In this document: piece by piece, positions 1-11,992 of the stretch | Numbering within the stretch: the stretch's first letter is position 1 | Layout of the letters: each line of letters opens with the position of its first letter | Assembly (NCBI GenBank): GCA_963978545.1 | Contig: OZ021725.1 | Span: 84,304,305-84,368,304 of the forward strand | Direction of reading: 5' to 3' | DNA length: 64,000 nt | Source: Linyphia triangularis | Taxonomy: Eukaryota > Arthropoda > Arachnida > Araneae > Linyphiidae | Made by a program: the position numbers and the translations under genes | The notes under the pieces: generated by a model | The model's database searches: none | The model's input: only the letters and a program-made list of their open reading frames with translations | What the model was told of the DNA's origin: nothing

Positions 1-616
1 TTGTACTAAACAGTTTTTAAATAACTAATTACTAATTTATAAAACAAGTTTTAATTTTTTTTTTAAATAGAAACATGTATTTTTTTTTACTTCCATTAGA
101 ATTATCGTGGTCGAAAACCTCTCCAGAATTTTTCATTGCATTTTAACTTTTAGCTCTCAATATTTTAGCAAAAATGTAGAAGCTCACTTTAAAGGACCGT
201 GTAAAGCACGCGAAACGTTTGCTTCTTCCCCGCTTTAAAGAAATTTGCCCTCAAGATTGGCCAAAACATTATCTCTGGTAAGAGACGGGTTTCTCAACAT
301 AATGAAATGAAATTTGGTATCTAGGGTAAACGAAGTTATCTCAATCGAATAAACACATTAAAAATTTTAATACGAACCCTTATTTTTCAAGATAGATTTA
401 GATAGAGTTAAATTTACTTAGTTTTTGTAGTTTTCTTTAGTTTTTAAAGATAGAGTTAAATTTACTTAGTATACAGCCCCCTAAGAAAAAGAATTTGCAC
501 TAGACATATAGAAAATCTTAAAACATTTTGGTGCGAACCGCAAGATTCTACGATAATTAGAACCGAAGATATAGTCATCGTTCGGATTTGATTATTTTTT
601 TTTTTTTTACGTACTG
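1..616. other. AT-rich sequence without recognised gene
   Basis: I see no coding exon, RNA gene or clear repeat boundary here. There are short T runs and a local duplication of a short AT-rich phrase near 390-470. It could be intron of gene A, whose last exon is at 2105-2263. Confidence 0.4.
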
Positions 617-868
617 TACTATACTAAACTTCAACTTAACTAGACATCACTTAGACGGTAGATCGTCACAGTGCTCATAGGTATTTAATCCATTTTGGCG
701 GAGTGAAGACATAATTCTCGCCAAACCTTATAGCCTTTTGTTTTCTATAGGGTTGTGGTTTGGCGAACATTATGCTTTCACGCCGCCAAAATGGATTAAA
801 TACCTATGAGCACTGTGACGATCTACCGTCTAAGTGATGTCTAGTTAAGTTGAAGTTTAGTATAGTAC
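617..868. mobile_element. Palindromic MITE, family Z copy 1
   Basis: The two arms (about 618-701 and 783-867) are near-perfect reverse complements of roughly 84 bp. The outer ends read ACTATACTAAACTTCAAC and its complement. The middle also folds back loosely. The element has no coding capacity, so it is a non-autonomous foldback/MITE. A second copy lacking one arm lies at 15129-15301. Confidence 0.8.
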
Positions 869-1181
869 GCGGTTGTGCAATGAGTTAAGCGTGTTAATTA
901 AGATTGATTTGAAGAATCTTTTGGAAGTTCATCAGAGTTATATACTGTATTCTACTGCTAAGAGATTTAAAAATCTTTAGGTTTCTCTTCAACATGTTTA
1001 AATTATGATTTTCTCTTTTCTGCATTGCTGCCATCTATTACACACTATCACAACTTCTCGAATCTTTTCGACTACCTCTGGTTTTTTAATTTAGATTTTC
1101 AAACAAAAAACACAATGTAAAACGATCTCAGCTTATCAACTTTGATTTTGTATAAAGGGAGAAAGGAGGATCGTCCAAAAA

Positions 1182-2055
1182 AACTAGAGGTGTGGGAACA
1201 TCGCACAACTTTCAATCGCACCATAATACTGGTCACTACATTTAAATTTGATGTGGAATAGTGTTACTAACATTTTCATATTTTCATTCATATGAAAAAG
1301 TTGTTCAGTTTGGTGATATTTTTGGCTATAATTCTTACACAAGAAAAAAAAAAAAAAAAAACATCGCCAAAATAGCGAATTTGGCGATATATTTTTCGAT
1401 TTTTTTTTTTTGGGGGGGGGGGCATTTCCCCACGTTTTTGAACATCTTGATTTCAAAAAAGTGATCTAGAAAAAATGTCCGTGTGTCTATGTGAATGCGG
1501 TCAGCATAACTCTCGAACAAATTGACCTACTATGATAAAATTTGGTGTGCGGGTTGGTAGTGGCACTAGGACCTACCGTTAAGGTTTTCGTCAAAATCTC
1601 TCAAGTGCATAAGTTAGCTACCATTGAAAAAATCATGTTTTTCAGTAATTGCTAAAAAACGGCTCCAACGATTTTGTTCGAAATCGCCGTGGTAATGCCT
1701 CTGAAGGTTTTCGAAACTTTTCCTTCTCCGAAATTACCATAAAATGCAATAAAAGAGTAAAAAGTTGAAAAACTAGTGCCAGTAACACAGAGCTCCCTGC
1801 CCTTGAGCATCGTTCATCAATGATAGATTTTTTTGCGTTTCATGTTCAAGAAAAGACAATGTAATGTCGATTGAATAAATTCTCCAATTTTGCAATTATT
1901 GGAAAAATTAAAAATATCGCCAGACTGGCCATTTTTATTGAAATGAGTGAAAATTAAAAATGGTGACACCATGTCAAATTTTAGTGCAATGACCAATATT
2001 ATATAGTGTAATTGAAAGTTGTGCGATGTTCCACACCCCTAGTTCCAATTCAAAA
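1182..2055. mobile_element. Non-autonomous TIR element, family X copy 1
   Basis: The termini are inverted repeats of about 60 bp that include GAACATCGCACAACTTTC on the left and its complement on the right. The interior is non-coding and is shared with copies at about 11993, 38335 and 49610 (common phrase TTAAGGTTTTCGTCAA). The right end lies only about 50 bp before the last exon of protease gene A, so it sits in that gene's last intron, close to the acceptor. Short ORFs in it are chance frames across A, T and G runs. Confidence 0.75.
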
Positions 2056-2104
2056 CGTAGCTCAGAAATAATGTACACCTGTTGACACCGCTATTCGATT
2101 CCAG

Positions 2105-2263
2105 GGTGATTCCGGAGGCCCACTGATGCAAGAGAAAAACGCTAAATGGACGCTTATTGGACTAGTTTCTTTTAGCGTGGGCTGTTCCAGACCTGGAGTG
2201 CCAACTGTCTACACCAGAGTTGCAGCTTATCGATCATGGATTGACCAGAACATTAATGGATGA
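2105..2263 (+). CDS. Serine protease A, last exon (partial gene)
   Basis: This is the terminal exon of a trypsin-fold (S1 family) protease. An AG acceptor at 2103-2104 is followed by 52 codons and a TGA. The exon opens with GDSGGP, which carries the nucleophile serine (Ser195 in chymotrypsin numbering). It continues with GLVSFSVGC, then [17 protein letters not shown], and ends in the usual C-terminal helix with NING. The exon starts in phase 0 immediately before the Gly-Asp-Ser motif, as in proteases C and D here, so gene architecture is shared. The sequence differs clearly from those two, so this is an older paralogue. Upstream exons were not found in bases 1-2104 and probably precede the window. 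Function beyond a secreted S1 protease cannot be assigned. Confidence 0.85.
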   Translation, partial: GDSGGPLMQEKNAKWTLIGLVSFSVGCSRPGVPTVYTRVAAYRSWIDQNING

Positions 2264-3004
2264 ACGCCAGGAATAGTTACAAGACGAGAAGAATTGACAT
2301 TTCATAGCGCGTTTTGAAATGTCTTCCCAGATTTGGGAAAAGAGCTAGTATTATTTACTTTAAAAAGTAACTTAAAACTTGAATAGCTATTTGTGTTTTA
2401 ACTAATTTTCTAATTAACTAATACTTCCTTCAGTAAATTGCGATGTAACTTTTATTTCTATTCAAGAGAAATACTCAAAAGTTTTCTTCTAAGGTAACAC
2501 ATAAATTAAAAAATGCTTTATTCCTAAATAATTTTTAAGTGAACTAATTTATTTTGCAATAACACACATCTAACATAACCTTTTAATTTCTTTATAACTT
2601 ATTTTTTGTAACATACTTATTATTCTCATTCAAAAGATTGTAGTCGAACAGTTAATTTTTCAGTGATTTCTAACTAAATTCATTACATTGCTCAGTAACT
2701 TCTATTTCTAATCTAAGTAGTTTCATTCCAAAGTAGGTCTTAAACATAACTACTAAGCATCAATCCAAAGTTACTTACCTTAAGTTACTTTTTAGTTCTT
2801 ACTTGCCCCCATAAGTATAAATTTATTTCAAATGGCACATGAAAGACCTATAAGGTTCAAAAAGTAAAAACAAAAAAATAAGTATTTTTTAATACATATT
2901 TTTTAATAAATGAAAAGCATGTAACTATTTAATTTTTAATGAATAAAAATGAAAGATTTAACGTTTATGTGTTTTACTTGTTCTCTATAACTAAACTTTG
3001 AAAC
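2264..3004. other. 3' flank of gene A, no gene seen
   Basis: AT-rich sequence after the stop codon of protease A. It should include that gene's 3' UTR and polyadenylation signal, but several AATAAA-like strings occur and none can be singled out. Confidence 0.4.
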
Positions 3005-3006
3005 TA

Positions 3007-3467
3007 CAGTAGAACCTCGATTAACTGTCCCTCCTTTATCCGGAACATTCTTTTAACCGGCAATCATTTAGTCGTCATCAAAAATCTCCCAAATGAGTAA
3101 TAAATCATTTGTTCCTTTTTAAACAGTAATCTTTTCCCTTGCTCTAAAGTTACACAAGTAATGGTGAGGCTTTTGACTGTTTTTCTAAAGAACTGACATG
3201 GTTAGAGCAACCTTCGGATGCAGATCAAACTGAACTATTGCCTTCAAAAAGACTCCGGGATAGAGCAGTGAAACAAAGACTATCAAGATTATTGCAACAA
3301 AAACTCATTTCCAATAATTATGTCATAAAAAAACATTAAAAGTCCTGTATTCAATAAACGAAAATCATTTACTTTTTATTGTTTTTTACAACTATCTTTT
3401 ATCCGGAATTTTCGCTTAACCGACCTACCTTTGGCCCGAATTAGGTCGGTTAATCGAGATTCTACTG
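3007..3467 (+). mobile_element. pogo/Tigger-like DNA transposon, internally deleted
   Basis: The element begins CAGTAGAACCTCGATTAAC and ends with the inverted, slightly diverged version. It is flanked by a TA dinucleotide on each side (3005-3006 and 3468-3469), as expected for Tc1/mariner-pogo elements. The interior (about 3170-3345) translates to a Tigger/jerky-like C-terminal stretch rich in DQTELLPS and KQRLSRLLQQKL, ending in a stop. At 461 bp it has lost the catalytic region and cannot move by itself. Confidence 0.8.
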
Positions 3468-3469
3468 TA

Positions 3470-4028
3470 GTTACTTTCTTTAAGTCAATCTAACTGTATT
3501 AATACTAGCTGTTAGGTTCAAATGTGTTACATGGTGGCAAAGATAATTAGCCAATCCTAGGAAATTGGCAAGATTTGTTGTTTCGATATCGTAATGAGGG
3601 TATTTCAATTCCAAAGAAGTTTTTATTCAAATAAATTTCAAATTAAAAGTATCCCTAAATAAAATTATAGAAAGAAAGCTAACAACTGTTGCAGTGCTTT
3701 AGAACAAACGTTGTGGAACAACTTGATACACGATATAAATCCTATTAGTTTTATTGGATATTTCTCGAGTGAAGCGCTACAAGAGAGACAAAACATCTTA
3801 ACTTTATCTTCTACAAAAAGATGCCAGACTGCCTTAGTTATATTTACTCGTCAACTTTAAATAGACCGCTAAAGCTAAATGACTGCAAACTTAACGAATA
3901 TACAAAATAAAATAGTTAATTACAAACTATACGGGTATAAAAAAAGACACCAAATTCACTTGGCGACCTTGACACGTAATCTAGGTTTGGTTTGTCTGAA
4001 CGCACAACGATCTATTTTTGTGCACAAT
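3470..4028. other. Unassigned AT-rich sequence
   Basis: I see no reading frame with coding character and no repeat boundary in this stretch. Confidence 0.35.
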
Positions 4029-4162
4029 AACGGCTAATCTGACCGGGACCTACAGCTTAACGTGGATTCAGAACCACAACGAACATCCATGCTTAACCCA
4101 GGAATCCAACCTGGCACTTTTGGCATGCGAGGCCAGAGTGCTAACCACACAGCCAGGTTGGC
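4029..4162 (-). mobile_element. tRNA-derived SINE, family B
   Basis: Read on the minus strand it starts with a tRNA-like head (TGTGGTTAGCACTC, an A-box-like segment, then a degraded B-box). It continues into the family body GGATGTTCGTTGTGGTTC and a tail containing AAGCTGTAGGTC. The same order is seen at 14503, 21514, 26198/29703 and 30175. The reading frames called across it are artefacts. Confidence 0.7.
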
Positions 4163-4879
4163 ACGTATACTAGGAATAAGACAAATAGGTAAACTAATAT
4201 TCCCTACCTCATATACTATTAGATTTCTCTGCATGTTCTTCACCCGCCGTATTGTAAAATGACGATGCCTTTTTGAATAAGTCAATCTTTACAATTCGTC
4301 TACAGCATACACCAGTTCTGATCAATCACATCATGTCCAGCGATCACCTTAAAATGTGTACGCATTAAAGAAATATACCATGTTTCATTAGCTTCTTCTT
4401 TGAACTCTCGTATCATCTCATCTTCTACTATTTGGTTCGGTTTGCAAATTTCGACTGTCTATTTCTGCCACTTATAAAGCGTTATAAATCAGTACATCTC
4501 GTAATTTTGAGCCTTTCAGTTTCGTAAAGTAAAAAACACTTAGAGAAGTAACGTCGCGTCGTTTATTTTAATATCAACTACGCATAAAAATCTTTAAATT
4601 GTAGTCTTGTTTAAAAAAAACACTTTTAAATTCATCAACTTTATTTCAAATTAAGAAAAATAGAAATAATGATATTTAACTATGGAGAGCAGAACTACAC
4701 GTCTTTAACATTTGTACCAAAAATCTGTGAAAAGACCGAAACTGACATTAACAATTTTCTATAAAAAAAATATATAATTTTTTTTTCCGGAAACCGCACA
4801 ACTTGCTCTATAAACCTATCAAAAGATCATCTTACCATGAGTTAAATTAATCATCTTTTATCAATTGACCCAAACTGTG

Positions 4880-5130
4880 ATAAAAGGAAAAAATCTCCTA
4901 AATCAGATTATAATAATAGCAAAGACTGTCAGGTGTGGTTCCAGTATAAGGGGAAATTATACTTTCAAAAGCCTATTTGGTTCCAAATCTCACAAAGGCT
5001 ACCATTATATATATAAAAAAAACTGTTTCTGTGTAGTTTACTGTAAATTTAATTAAATGGATATGACATTAAAAAAAGTGCAGATGAGATTAACAGACAC
5101 ATATTCATTAAATAGCTTTAGACATTAAAA
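4880..5130 (+). promoter_or_regulatory. Promoter and 5' leader of protease pseudogene B
   Basis: A TATA element (TTATATATATAAAA, about 5004-5017) lies roughly 120 bases before the ATG at 5131. From about 4918 on, the sequence aligns with the flank of protease C (about 41985-42176). Shared landmarks are GACTGTCAGG versus GACTGCCAGG, ATTTGGTTCCAAAT versus ATTTGGTTTCAAAA, and the TATA box followed by GTTTCTG. The duplication that made B and C therefore included the promoter. Confidence 0.6.
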
Positions 5131-5152
5131 ATGACAACTGTAAAGTTATTAA
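5131..5152 (+). pseudogene. Pseudogene B exon 1 (start of signal peptide)
   Basis: ATG followed by six codons (MTTVKLL) and one base, then a strong GTAAGT donor at 5153. It differs from the matching exon of protease C (MSTAKLL, 42177-42198) at two residues and keeps the same donor and phase 1. Confidence 0.75.
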
Positions 5153-6956
5153 GTAAGTATATTATTATTGGTTTGGATGAAATTTGCTTTTAAGAAAAAA
5201 TTGCCTGTTTAATTACGTAATGTGAAGAATATTTCTTTCCAAATTCTTTTCAAATGACATGTGAAGTTTATTTCTTAAAAATGAAATAATTTTACATCAA
5301 TTTCAATTTTCCGAAAAAGAAAAAAAAAAGAATTCGCTATTTTAGACGCAAATATTAAAAACATGTTCTTTTTTGTTTAAAGTAGTATCCCCTCAACACT
5401 GATTTCCCTTCTTTCTAAAAAAAATTGTTTTACAAGGTATTGATGTATGATTACATTTACGTTTTATGGAATAGCACCACTATTTTAGAGCTAACTATTG
5501 TTGTTTTGAGAGTTCTGGCAAAACTGAAAGTTTAAGTTCAAAACTTATTTGCAACAAAAGCTGAATGGTCTAAAATGCAACACTTGGTTCTATAGATAGG
5601 AAGCATGTATAATAATGAAATTTTATTCATACAAATTGAAATAATGACGAGCACATAGAAGTTATAGCACCATCTAAGTATTATTTACTAAATGATGAAT
5701 GAGGAACTTGCACAAGTGAGGAAAATGAATATTTTTTGTATTTTCTAGTGCTATCCAATGACTATATTTGAGCAGTGCAATTATTCTTTATCTTTATGCT
5801 TTCAATTAGTCAAAAATCGAGTTTGAAATCAAAGCAAAATTCACGTGACCAAAAACGCATAAAAAACCGTGACGTAGTTACGCATAGATTCCGTCGAAAA
5901 TCAGAGGAGGAACCTCACTCCCTCCTCATCTAAAACAGGTTTTAGACTGGTTCATCATCTGCGCATTGACGTCACACGCAAAAGTAGCTTTTTCCCGACA
6001 AATCGCAAAGTGAAAAACTAAATTTTTTTTTTAACTATCTATCCATGCACAAATTTTTGAAAGAATGGTATTGTTTTTCATGATTTTTTTCTCTACTTTT
6101 ATTTAAAAATAAAACCAAAAAACGTAAAAGTTCCTCACTGTACGCATACCAATATTTAACACGTTTTGCAAAAATCTCTAATCTTTTCAAAAATAATGTG
6201 TGTGTTTTTTTGGGGGGAGGGGTTATAAGGATTTCAATTTGGAATGCTTTTTTATGTGTATCCTGATATTGGTGTCTTGTTTGGTTTATCCCCTAAAAGA
6301 TTTAAAACTTTATTTAAACAGTTTTATGAAATACCTAATTTTACGTTTAAACAAGAGAAAAAGTTTTATTAAATGTTATAATACAATCACGTAAGGAAAA
6401 TAAACTGCAATTTCGCCTATATTTTAGGAAATATTTAACTAATATGTATATGACACAGTAGAATAGCAGCTTTTTATTTTGACGACCATACAAAATTGCA
6501 ATTTCCTGTTTCATCTGAATATGTTGACTTTCTATTGACACGAACGTGCACATTTTTTTTTATAAACTAATCATCAAGTTAGAATAATACTAAAAAAATA
6601 GGAAAATATCATTAATTACAATAGTTTATTGGAAGTCAAAGTATTATTTGGCAACAGATAATATAAATGAAAATACTTTTTAACAATTTCTACATGCATA
6701 TTTCATTTACATACTCATTTTTCATGAGTGTCAAATCTATATATTTAATAGGCAATACGTTTTTTGGGGTTAGTCCGTCCACCTAAACTGCTCAACCAAT
6801 TTCAATGATCAAGGTATCATTTTAACGGAAATAAGCTGTAGATTTGCCAAAACGTGCCAAAATAATTTATTAACACTTTATTAATTAGTTAAATTTCAAT
6901 ATTTTTCATCATTAAGCTACTACAAAGCCTCAATGATTTTGAATATATGATTGGCA

Positions 6957-7412
6957 ACATCCTTACGTATGTAAACAACAAACCGGCTGCTCGGGGGTTC
7001 AACCAACCAACCAACTGTTGCTAATTTTAAAGCTATCCTTACGTATGTAAACAACAAACCCGTTGCTAATTTTAAAGCTCTTTTTAAACTCTTCGTTTCA
7101 AAGTTGATTTTTTCTGTTTTTTTAAAGCATTTTTTGTATTAGAGTAATTATTATTTTGAAGTATTTCTATCCAGAAAATGCCTTGCGTTGGACGTCGTTC
7201 TCCCTTACGTATGTAAACAACAAACCCGTTGCTAATGTTAAAGCTATCCTTACGTATGTAAACAACAAACCTGTTGCTAATTTCAAAGCTCTTTTTAAAC
7301 TCTTCGTTTCAAAGTTGATTTTTTCTGTTTTTCTGAAGCATTTTTGTATTAGAGTAATTATTATTTTGAAGTATTTCTATCCAGAAAATACTTCGCGTTG
7401 GACGTCGTTCTC
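6957..7412. repeat. Nested direct duplication in intron 1 of B
   Basis: The phrase CTTACGTATGTAAACAACAA occurs four times (starting near 6961, 7037, 7205 and 7251). Between them a longer block, including CTCTTCGTTTCAAAGTTG and TATTTCTATCCAGAAAAT, is present twice about 214 bp apart. The reading frame across it (7156-7440) arises from the duplication and has no recognisable domain. Confidence 0.7.
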
Positions 7413-7654
7413 TAACGGGGCGACTTATCAGAATAAATAAAAGATATTGGGACTTCAATGTAAGGGCATAGCTAATGAAGTTTTAAGACAGAATGTTGGC
7501 GGATAGTATATTTAACTTTCTATTATGAAACTTGCAATTTGGGTGTTTTCTCTATTAGACCTTACATTAAATTTATAAAAATTTGGTTACATTTTTTATT
7601 GCTGGCAAACCACATTAACCACATTACATTTTTAATTGCAGCAAGATGTTTTAA

Positions 7655-7726
7655 CCACAAATCCGAGCGCAGCGAGGCGTTTGGGGGTTGGCGAGCGTTA
7701 GCGAGCAGGGGGCGAAGCCCCCTAGT
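7655..7726 (+). mobile_element. Possible Helitron-like 3' end
   Basis: A local GC-rich segment with repeated GCGAGCG/GCGAAGC phrases ends in a hairpin (stem GGGGGC/GCCCCC, 7708-7722) that runs directly into CTAG followed by T. Rolling-circle Helitrons typically end with a short GC-rich hairpin and CTRR, with T as the next host base. The matching 5' end was not located, so the call is tentative. Confidence 0.35.
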
Positions 7727-8169
7727 GAATATTTAAAAGGGAAAAGAAAATTATATATTTCTCAACTTCCAAGTCAAGTAAATATCAGAATTGTTTGCTC
7801 TTATCGTATTACAATGCCGAGAAATTACATGTTACTAGAAACAATAACTTCAGACTTGAGAAAAGTACAATATCCAGCGTTTTTTTTTTTTTTTTTTTTT
7901 TTATATTTCACATAATCGTTTCATATTCGATTAATTCACTTAAAGGTTCAAGTATTTGGATTCTATGTTGATGGATAAATAAAATAAATGTGAAAAAAAT
8001 ATTTATAAATTTATCTAAAGAATTAATTCATAAACATACAACAGTAGGTAAGATACAATAAACAGAAATACATTAATAAGACTGGACTAATAGACACGTT
8101 CTTCGAGCTTATAAAAGTCTAGTGTAACAGTTAGAAGTAATAATTTCTTTTTTTCATCTCTTTTACTAG

Positions 8170-8491
8170 TTATCTTTCTGGTCAGGGCGAAATGGGTGGA
8201 TTGCTTTAGTCTTGCAACATCATGCTGACCAAACGGTATAGTGGTTAGCGTGCTAGCTTCTAGACCGCGAGGTTGCGGGTTCGAGTCCAGTGTAAGGCTA
8301 TATTTACAAACACCCCCGTAGTGGGTGTTTGTAAATGTATGTTGGCTTGTCAAATGATGAATGTTTCGGCGCATTGTAGCCCTCGTGTTGCTGATGGCAC
8401 CAGATAATCTGAAAGCAACCAACCAACCTTGCAACATCATGGGCAGAATATAAACTAGGAAGGAGATCTAGATGGTACACCAGGTGGGCAA
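8170..8491 (+). pseudogene. Pseudogene B exon 2, interrupted by a SINE
   Basis: After the acceptor TTTTACTAG the sequence parallels exon 2 of protease C. Shared residues include KWVDCF versus MWVDCF and KLGRRSR in both, and the donor phase is the same. A SINE (8225-8427) splits it, with a 14-base duplication of the exon (CTTGCAACATCATG at 8211-8224 and 8428-8441). The hydrophobic core of the signal peptide has also gained Arg and Lys (LVRAK). Both lesions would stop production of a secreted protein. Confidence 0.8.
8225..8427 (+). mobile_element. tRNA-derived SINE, family A, in an exon
   Basis: The head carries a pol III A-box (TAGTGGTTAGCG) and B-box (GGTTCGAGTCC). The body has the family phrases TGTTTGTAAATGTATGTTGG and TTTCGGCGCATT, and the tail ends CAACCAACCAA. 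It is flanked by a perfect 14-bp target-site duplication, the mark of LINE-driven insertion. This copy carries a small inverted duplication of the TTTACAAACACCC segment in its body. Confidence 0.9.
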
Positions 8492-9829
8492 GTTGGACTT
8501 TGTCTTACGTAACTTAAATTTCAACATCAGAAAACCAAGTAACAAATCAGCAAACAAATTAAAAATCAGAAAACTAAGTGACTTCATCTGGTCAGTTTCT
8601 TGACATACAAAATTCACATCAAAGAAACATCTTGATGCAAAATGACGATAAGTAGAACAACATAATCTCAAAAGGAAACGTAAAGTGTACAGTGGGGGCT
8701 TTTGTAAAAGAATGGAGTAGTGTGCAGATGCATCCATATTGAAAATCATGCAGGCCACTCAAATAGATTCTTAGTAGGAGATATGATCTTTCCAGTCATT
8801 AATGCTTACTTTGCACTATATTATCAAACTTAATATGAGGTTCCTTCTGAGTACCAGTGGCTAAATTATCCATCCCACCTTTAGAACAGTTTTCAAGCAT
8901 AGAAAAGTTCTCAATACATTGAATCTCTCCATAACGCATCATCTCGTGGAAGCGTACCACAGTTGTTGGGTGAAATTTGGTTTTGGATTACGGTTTAGGA
9001 ACGATATTCATACATTTTAATAGTTTATCCAAAGCCTATTTGGAATAAAATACACCATAATTATAAGTAAACACGATTTAGAAAAATGTAAGCTTGCTAA
9101 AACGTAATTGCAGTAAAAAAAGTGTTGTTTAATTATCTTTTGCGCTCTATAAGAGCTTAATAAAGCAATTCAACATATTGCAAGACCAAAATTTTCCACC
9201 ACCAAAGCGTTATCTTGAATTGGCATATACACCTAATATCATATCCCCCACCCCAACCCTTCTCCTTTTTGCAGATTCTCTAGCATTCAAAATTACTCAT
9301 AAGACAAAATAAACTCCTTTCAGTCAAAAGTATATGATATTAAAAAAGTTTTACCTTTGAACGCTATATTGAGCCCACCAGGAGCATAAACAATAATTAA
9401 ACTAGACGTTTTTTGCTGCTTTTCCTAGGCAAGGTTTTACCCAGTAGCGCAAATACTCTGACCATTATCAGATAGACTTTAACCATTCCCGATGTGGACC
9501 GTTCTATAGACTGGTCTATAGACTGGTTCTATAGACTACGGATCTTGGCCAATCTAGCCAGTAAAATATACTGTAAATTTAAAATGTTGATACAGAATAC
9601 CCCATAAAATACCTAGTTGAAACACACTGAGAAGTTATTAAGGGAAAACTAATGTACCTTTAATTTTGTACTCGAGCTCATTCTGTTACAAAAGGTAGCC
9701 GAGATCGGAACATAAGTTTTTTTTGCAGCAAAGATTCTTGTTAATTCCTATCTTTATACGGTAGAGAAGTTTGGAGGGGGAAAAAACGAAATACTGCTTT
9801 TAAGCACTCCTTTTTTTTTGTATACGTAG
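8492..9829. other. Intron 2 of pseudogene B
   Basis: No exon or named element is recognised. Near 9485-9571 is a short phrase (CCCGATGTGGACCGTT and following) that recurs at 11079-11159. In the first copy the unit TCTATAGACTGG is locally repeated. Confidence 0.4.
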
Positions 9830-9917
9830 GTTGCGGCATGAGGTCAACTGGGTATGGTCAAGCAGGAACTGGGTCAGGAATTGCTACAAGATGACAAAAT
9901 TATTGATGAAGGCAATT
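9830..9917 (+). pseudogene. Pseudogene B exon 3 (propeptide), frameshifted
   Basis: It starts after an AG and encodes CGMRSTGYGQAGTG, matching CGIRSTGYSQRGTG in protease C. One extra base then shifts the frame, after which QELLQDD can still be read in the +1 frame. Similarity to exon 3 ends before the VVGG activation site. Confidence 0.75.
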
Positions 9918-9989
9918 CCACGAATGCGATATCTCTACAGAAAAGTTTTTAACTTGAATCTAATTTAAGTGTTACAATATGATTTTCAG

Positions 9990-10157
9990 GTGATGAACTC
10001 TCCAAGGATTTTCAAGAAATTCCTGGCATACATGCCAATATCAAACGCGAGATGTCAATAAATAACGATTTCATCAGCAATGCGTCACTAAGATCAACCC
10101 TTAAAGGACAATCAACTCTCTTCGGGATATCTTTACTGTGGAAAAGGTCCTTGCTTG
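9990..10157 (+). pseudogene. Pseudogene B exon 6, decayed
   Basis: The acceptor region (AATATGATTTTCAGG) and the end of the exon (GGAAAAGGTCCTTGC) match exon 6 of protease C (53336-53496). The body contains indels and stops. The donor GT has become GC. In C this exon carries the residues lining the S1 pocket. Confidence 0.75.
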
Positions 10158-11989
10158 GCATTATGTTACTTTATCTACAAAATATAGTTTTATAGTGTTA
10201 TAGAATATAGTTTTTTATTAGAACAGATAATTTTTGAACGGGGCAAATTGTTAATTTATGGTGAAGAGGTAGGGCTGTATATATTTATCTATCATCGCTG
10301 GCAGAGTACGCCAAAATGCGTGAAATCAGCGTGAACAAGCATTTAAAATTAATTTTAACCCATAGGTTATTTTTCCCATATCCATCCCACAGAGAGAGAG
10401 ACCCAAAGCATGAATTCAGCATCGGCACATTATGGTTACATTTTTAAAAATAATCTTCTCTTTTATCAAATCAGAGATCATACTAGGAATTTTTTGAAGG
10501 GCGGTGCTACCTCCATACTTTTTTCTTTGAAAGTATCGTCCTTTTCTGAATTTTTTTATTTTTTATTTTCCAACGATAGTTTGAGGTGTCGCCGCCATTT
10601 GCCCGATAGTTTTCGCTGGACACCAGACGGCAAAGTATTAATAGTTATAAACCTTATATTAACTATTAAGGGTTCTTAGTAAGCACTAAAAAAGCATATT
10701 TCCGCTCTAATAAGCGAAATCGTGCATCACTGTTACTGGTATAATTATTAATTTATCAAATACTTATTTTGCTTTAGTTTTTAAAAAGTTTAAAAAATAC
10801 CCCTTAAAATTTAGAGAGGGGGTGAAAATACCCTTTCGAAATATTTAACTAGAAAACACCGATCGCTTGCTATGTAATCGTCGTTAAATAAACTTTAAAT
10901 AACAAATATAATACATGTTTGTTTGTCGACAAATAAGCTATTATTTGTCCTCAAATTAGTACATCTTTAGCTCGAGGTACAATAAGTACAAGAGCAATTT
11001 GAAAAAATAACAGTGTCAGTTAACAAGCAACCACAGCCAATTAGCATAACTACGCTGACAATATTTCTTGACATTGGACAATCCCGATGTGGAACGTTAT
11101 AGACTGGCCGTTGCTACGGATCACGGCCAATCTCGCCTAGTGCTGGGTAAATATATACTGGAGATTTTGAAATGGTTACGCAAAATTTTAAAATTGAAAT
11201 ATATTGTTAAAAGAAAAGATGGAATCGTAAAATATATGTTTTGTGATATTTTGGCCTGTTAAGTTTTTTAAAAAAATCGTGTGTTTTGGAACGATGCCAG
11301 AGTTTCGGCCGGAATTGTTCAATCTTCCGGAATCTCTGTTTCCGGCATTGGCCAATACTGCTGTGCTTCCTACGAGATACGATTGTAACTGTGGTTAGGA
11401 AGATATAAAAATGACGCACTGTTCATGGATTTTGATAAATTTTGCTACCGTTATATCCGGAGAGAAAAAGTAGTTTTATAATCTTTGAGACCAAAATATT
11501 ACCATTAAATTAGATTTTCCACCAAGCTTTGAAAATCAGAGAACAAAATGACGCAAGGTTAAAAAGAAAAGAAAAAAAAACATTTAGAAGTAATTTTTAG
11601 TTATTTTATCTAAAATGTGTATATTTAGTTATAATTACAATATGCAAAAATGTATTAAAATATTCATTTAGAGTTAAAAAGGACTGAATAAGAATTTGGA
11701 AAAATTTATTGAAATAATATTTACGTAAAAAGCAAATTAAAAAAAAAAAAAAAATTACAATAAAATATATAATTATAAATATGTATTTTTATGCAAAACT
11801 TGAACTAAAATAAAAACTATTTAAAATATTACTTAAGTTTTATGCAAATTATGTAATTCTAAAGTCAGAAAATTCTAAAAACATTCCCAACTGAAATTTA
11901 TGATCGCTTAAAATTTACATAGTACCTATCTAGAACGCAATAGTTATAAAAATGTACAGAAAATTTCGATTTTTGAATAAAAAATACGG
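10158..11989. other. Intron 6 of pseudogene B, proximal part
   Basis: AT-rich. It contains the second copy of a diverged repeat (11079-11159, partner at 9485-9571). Frames at 10410-10679, 11068-11262 and 11207-11419 show no domain and overlap repeats, so I do not call genes. Confidence 0.4.
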
Positions 11990-11992
11990 GTT

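Larger units (their letters stand above)
5153..8169. other. Intron 1 of pseudogene B
   Basis: The first few hundred bases are alignable in patches with intron 1 of protease C (for example TTTTACAAGGTATTGAT near 5430 and its counterpart near 42410). The later part holds the duplicated block at 6957-7412 and a possible Helitron end near 7724. No exon is seen. Several T-rich short frames are not coding. Confidence 0.5.

Noticed and set aside
1184..1520. Lys/Phe-rich small proteins
   Set aside because: Chance frames over A, T and G homopolymers inside X copy 1.
8236..8300. tRNA gene
   Set aside because: A- and B-boxes are present, but the sequence continues into the SINE body, recurs many times, and one copy has target duplications; it is a SINE head.
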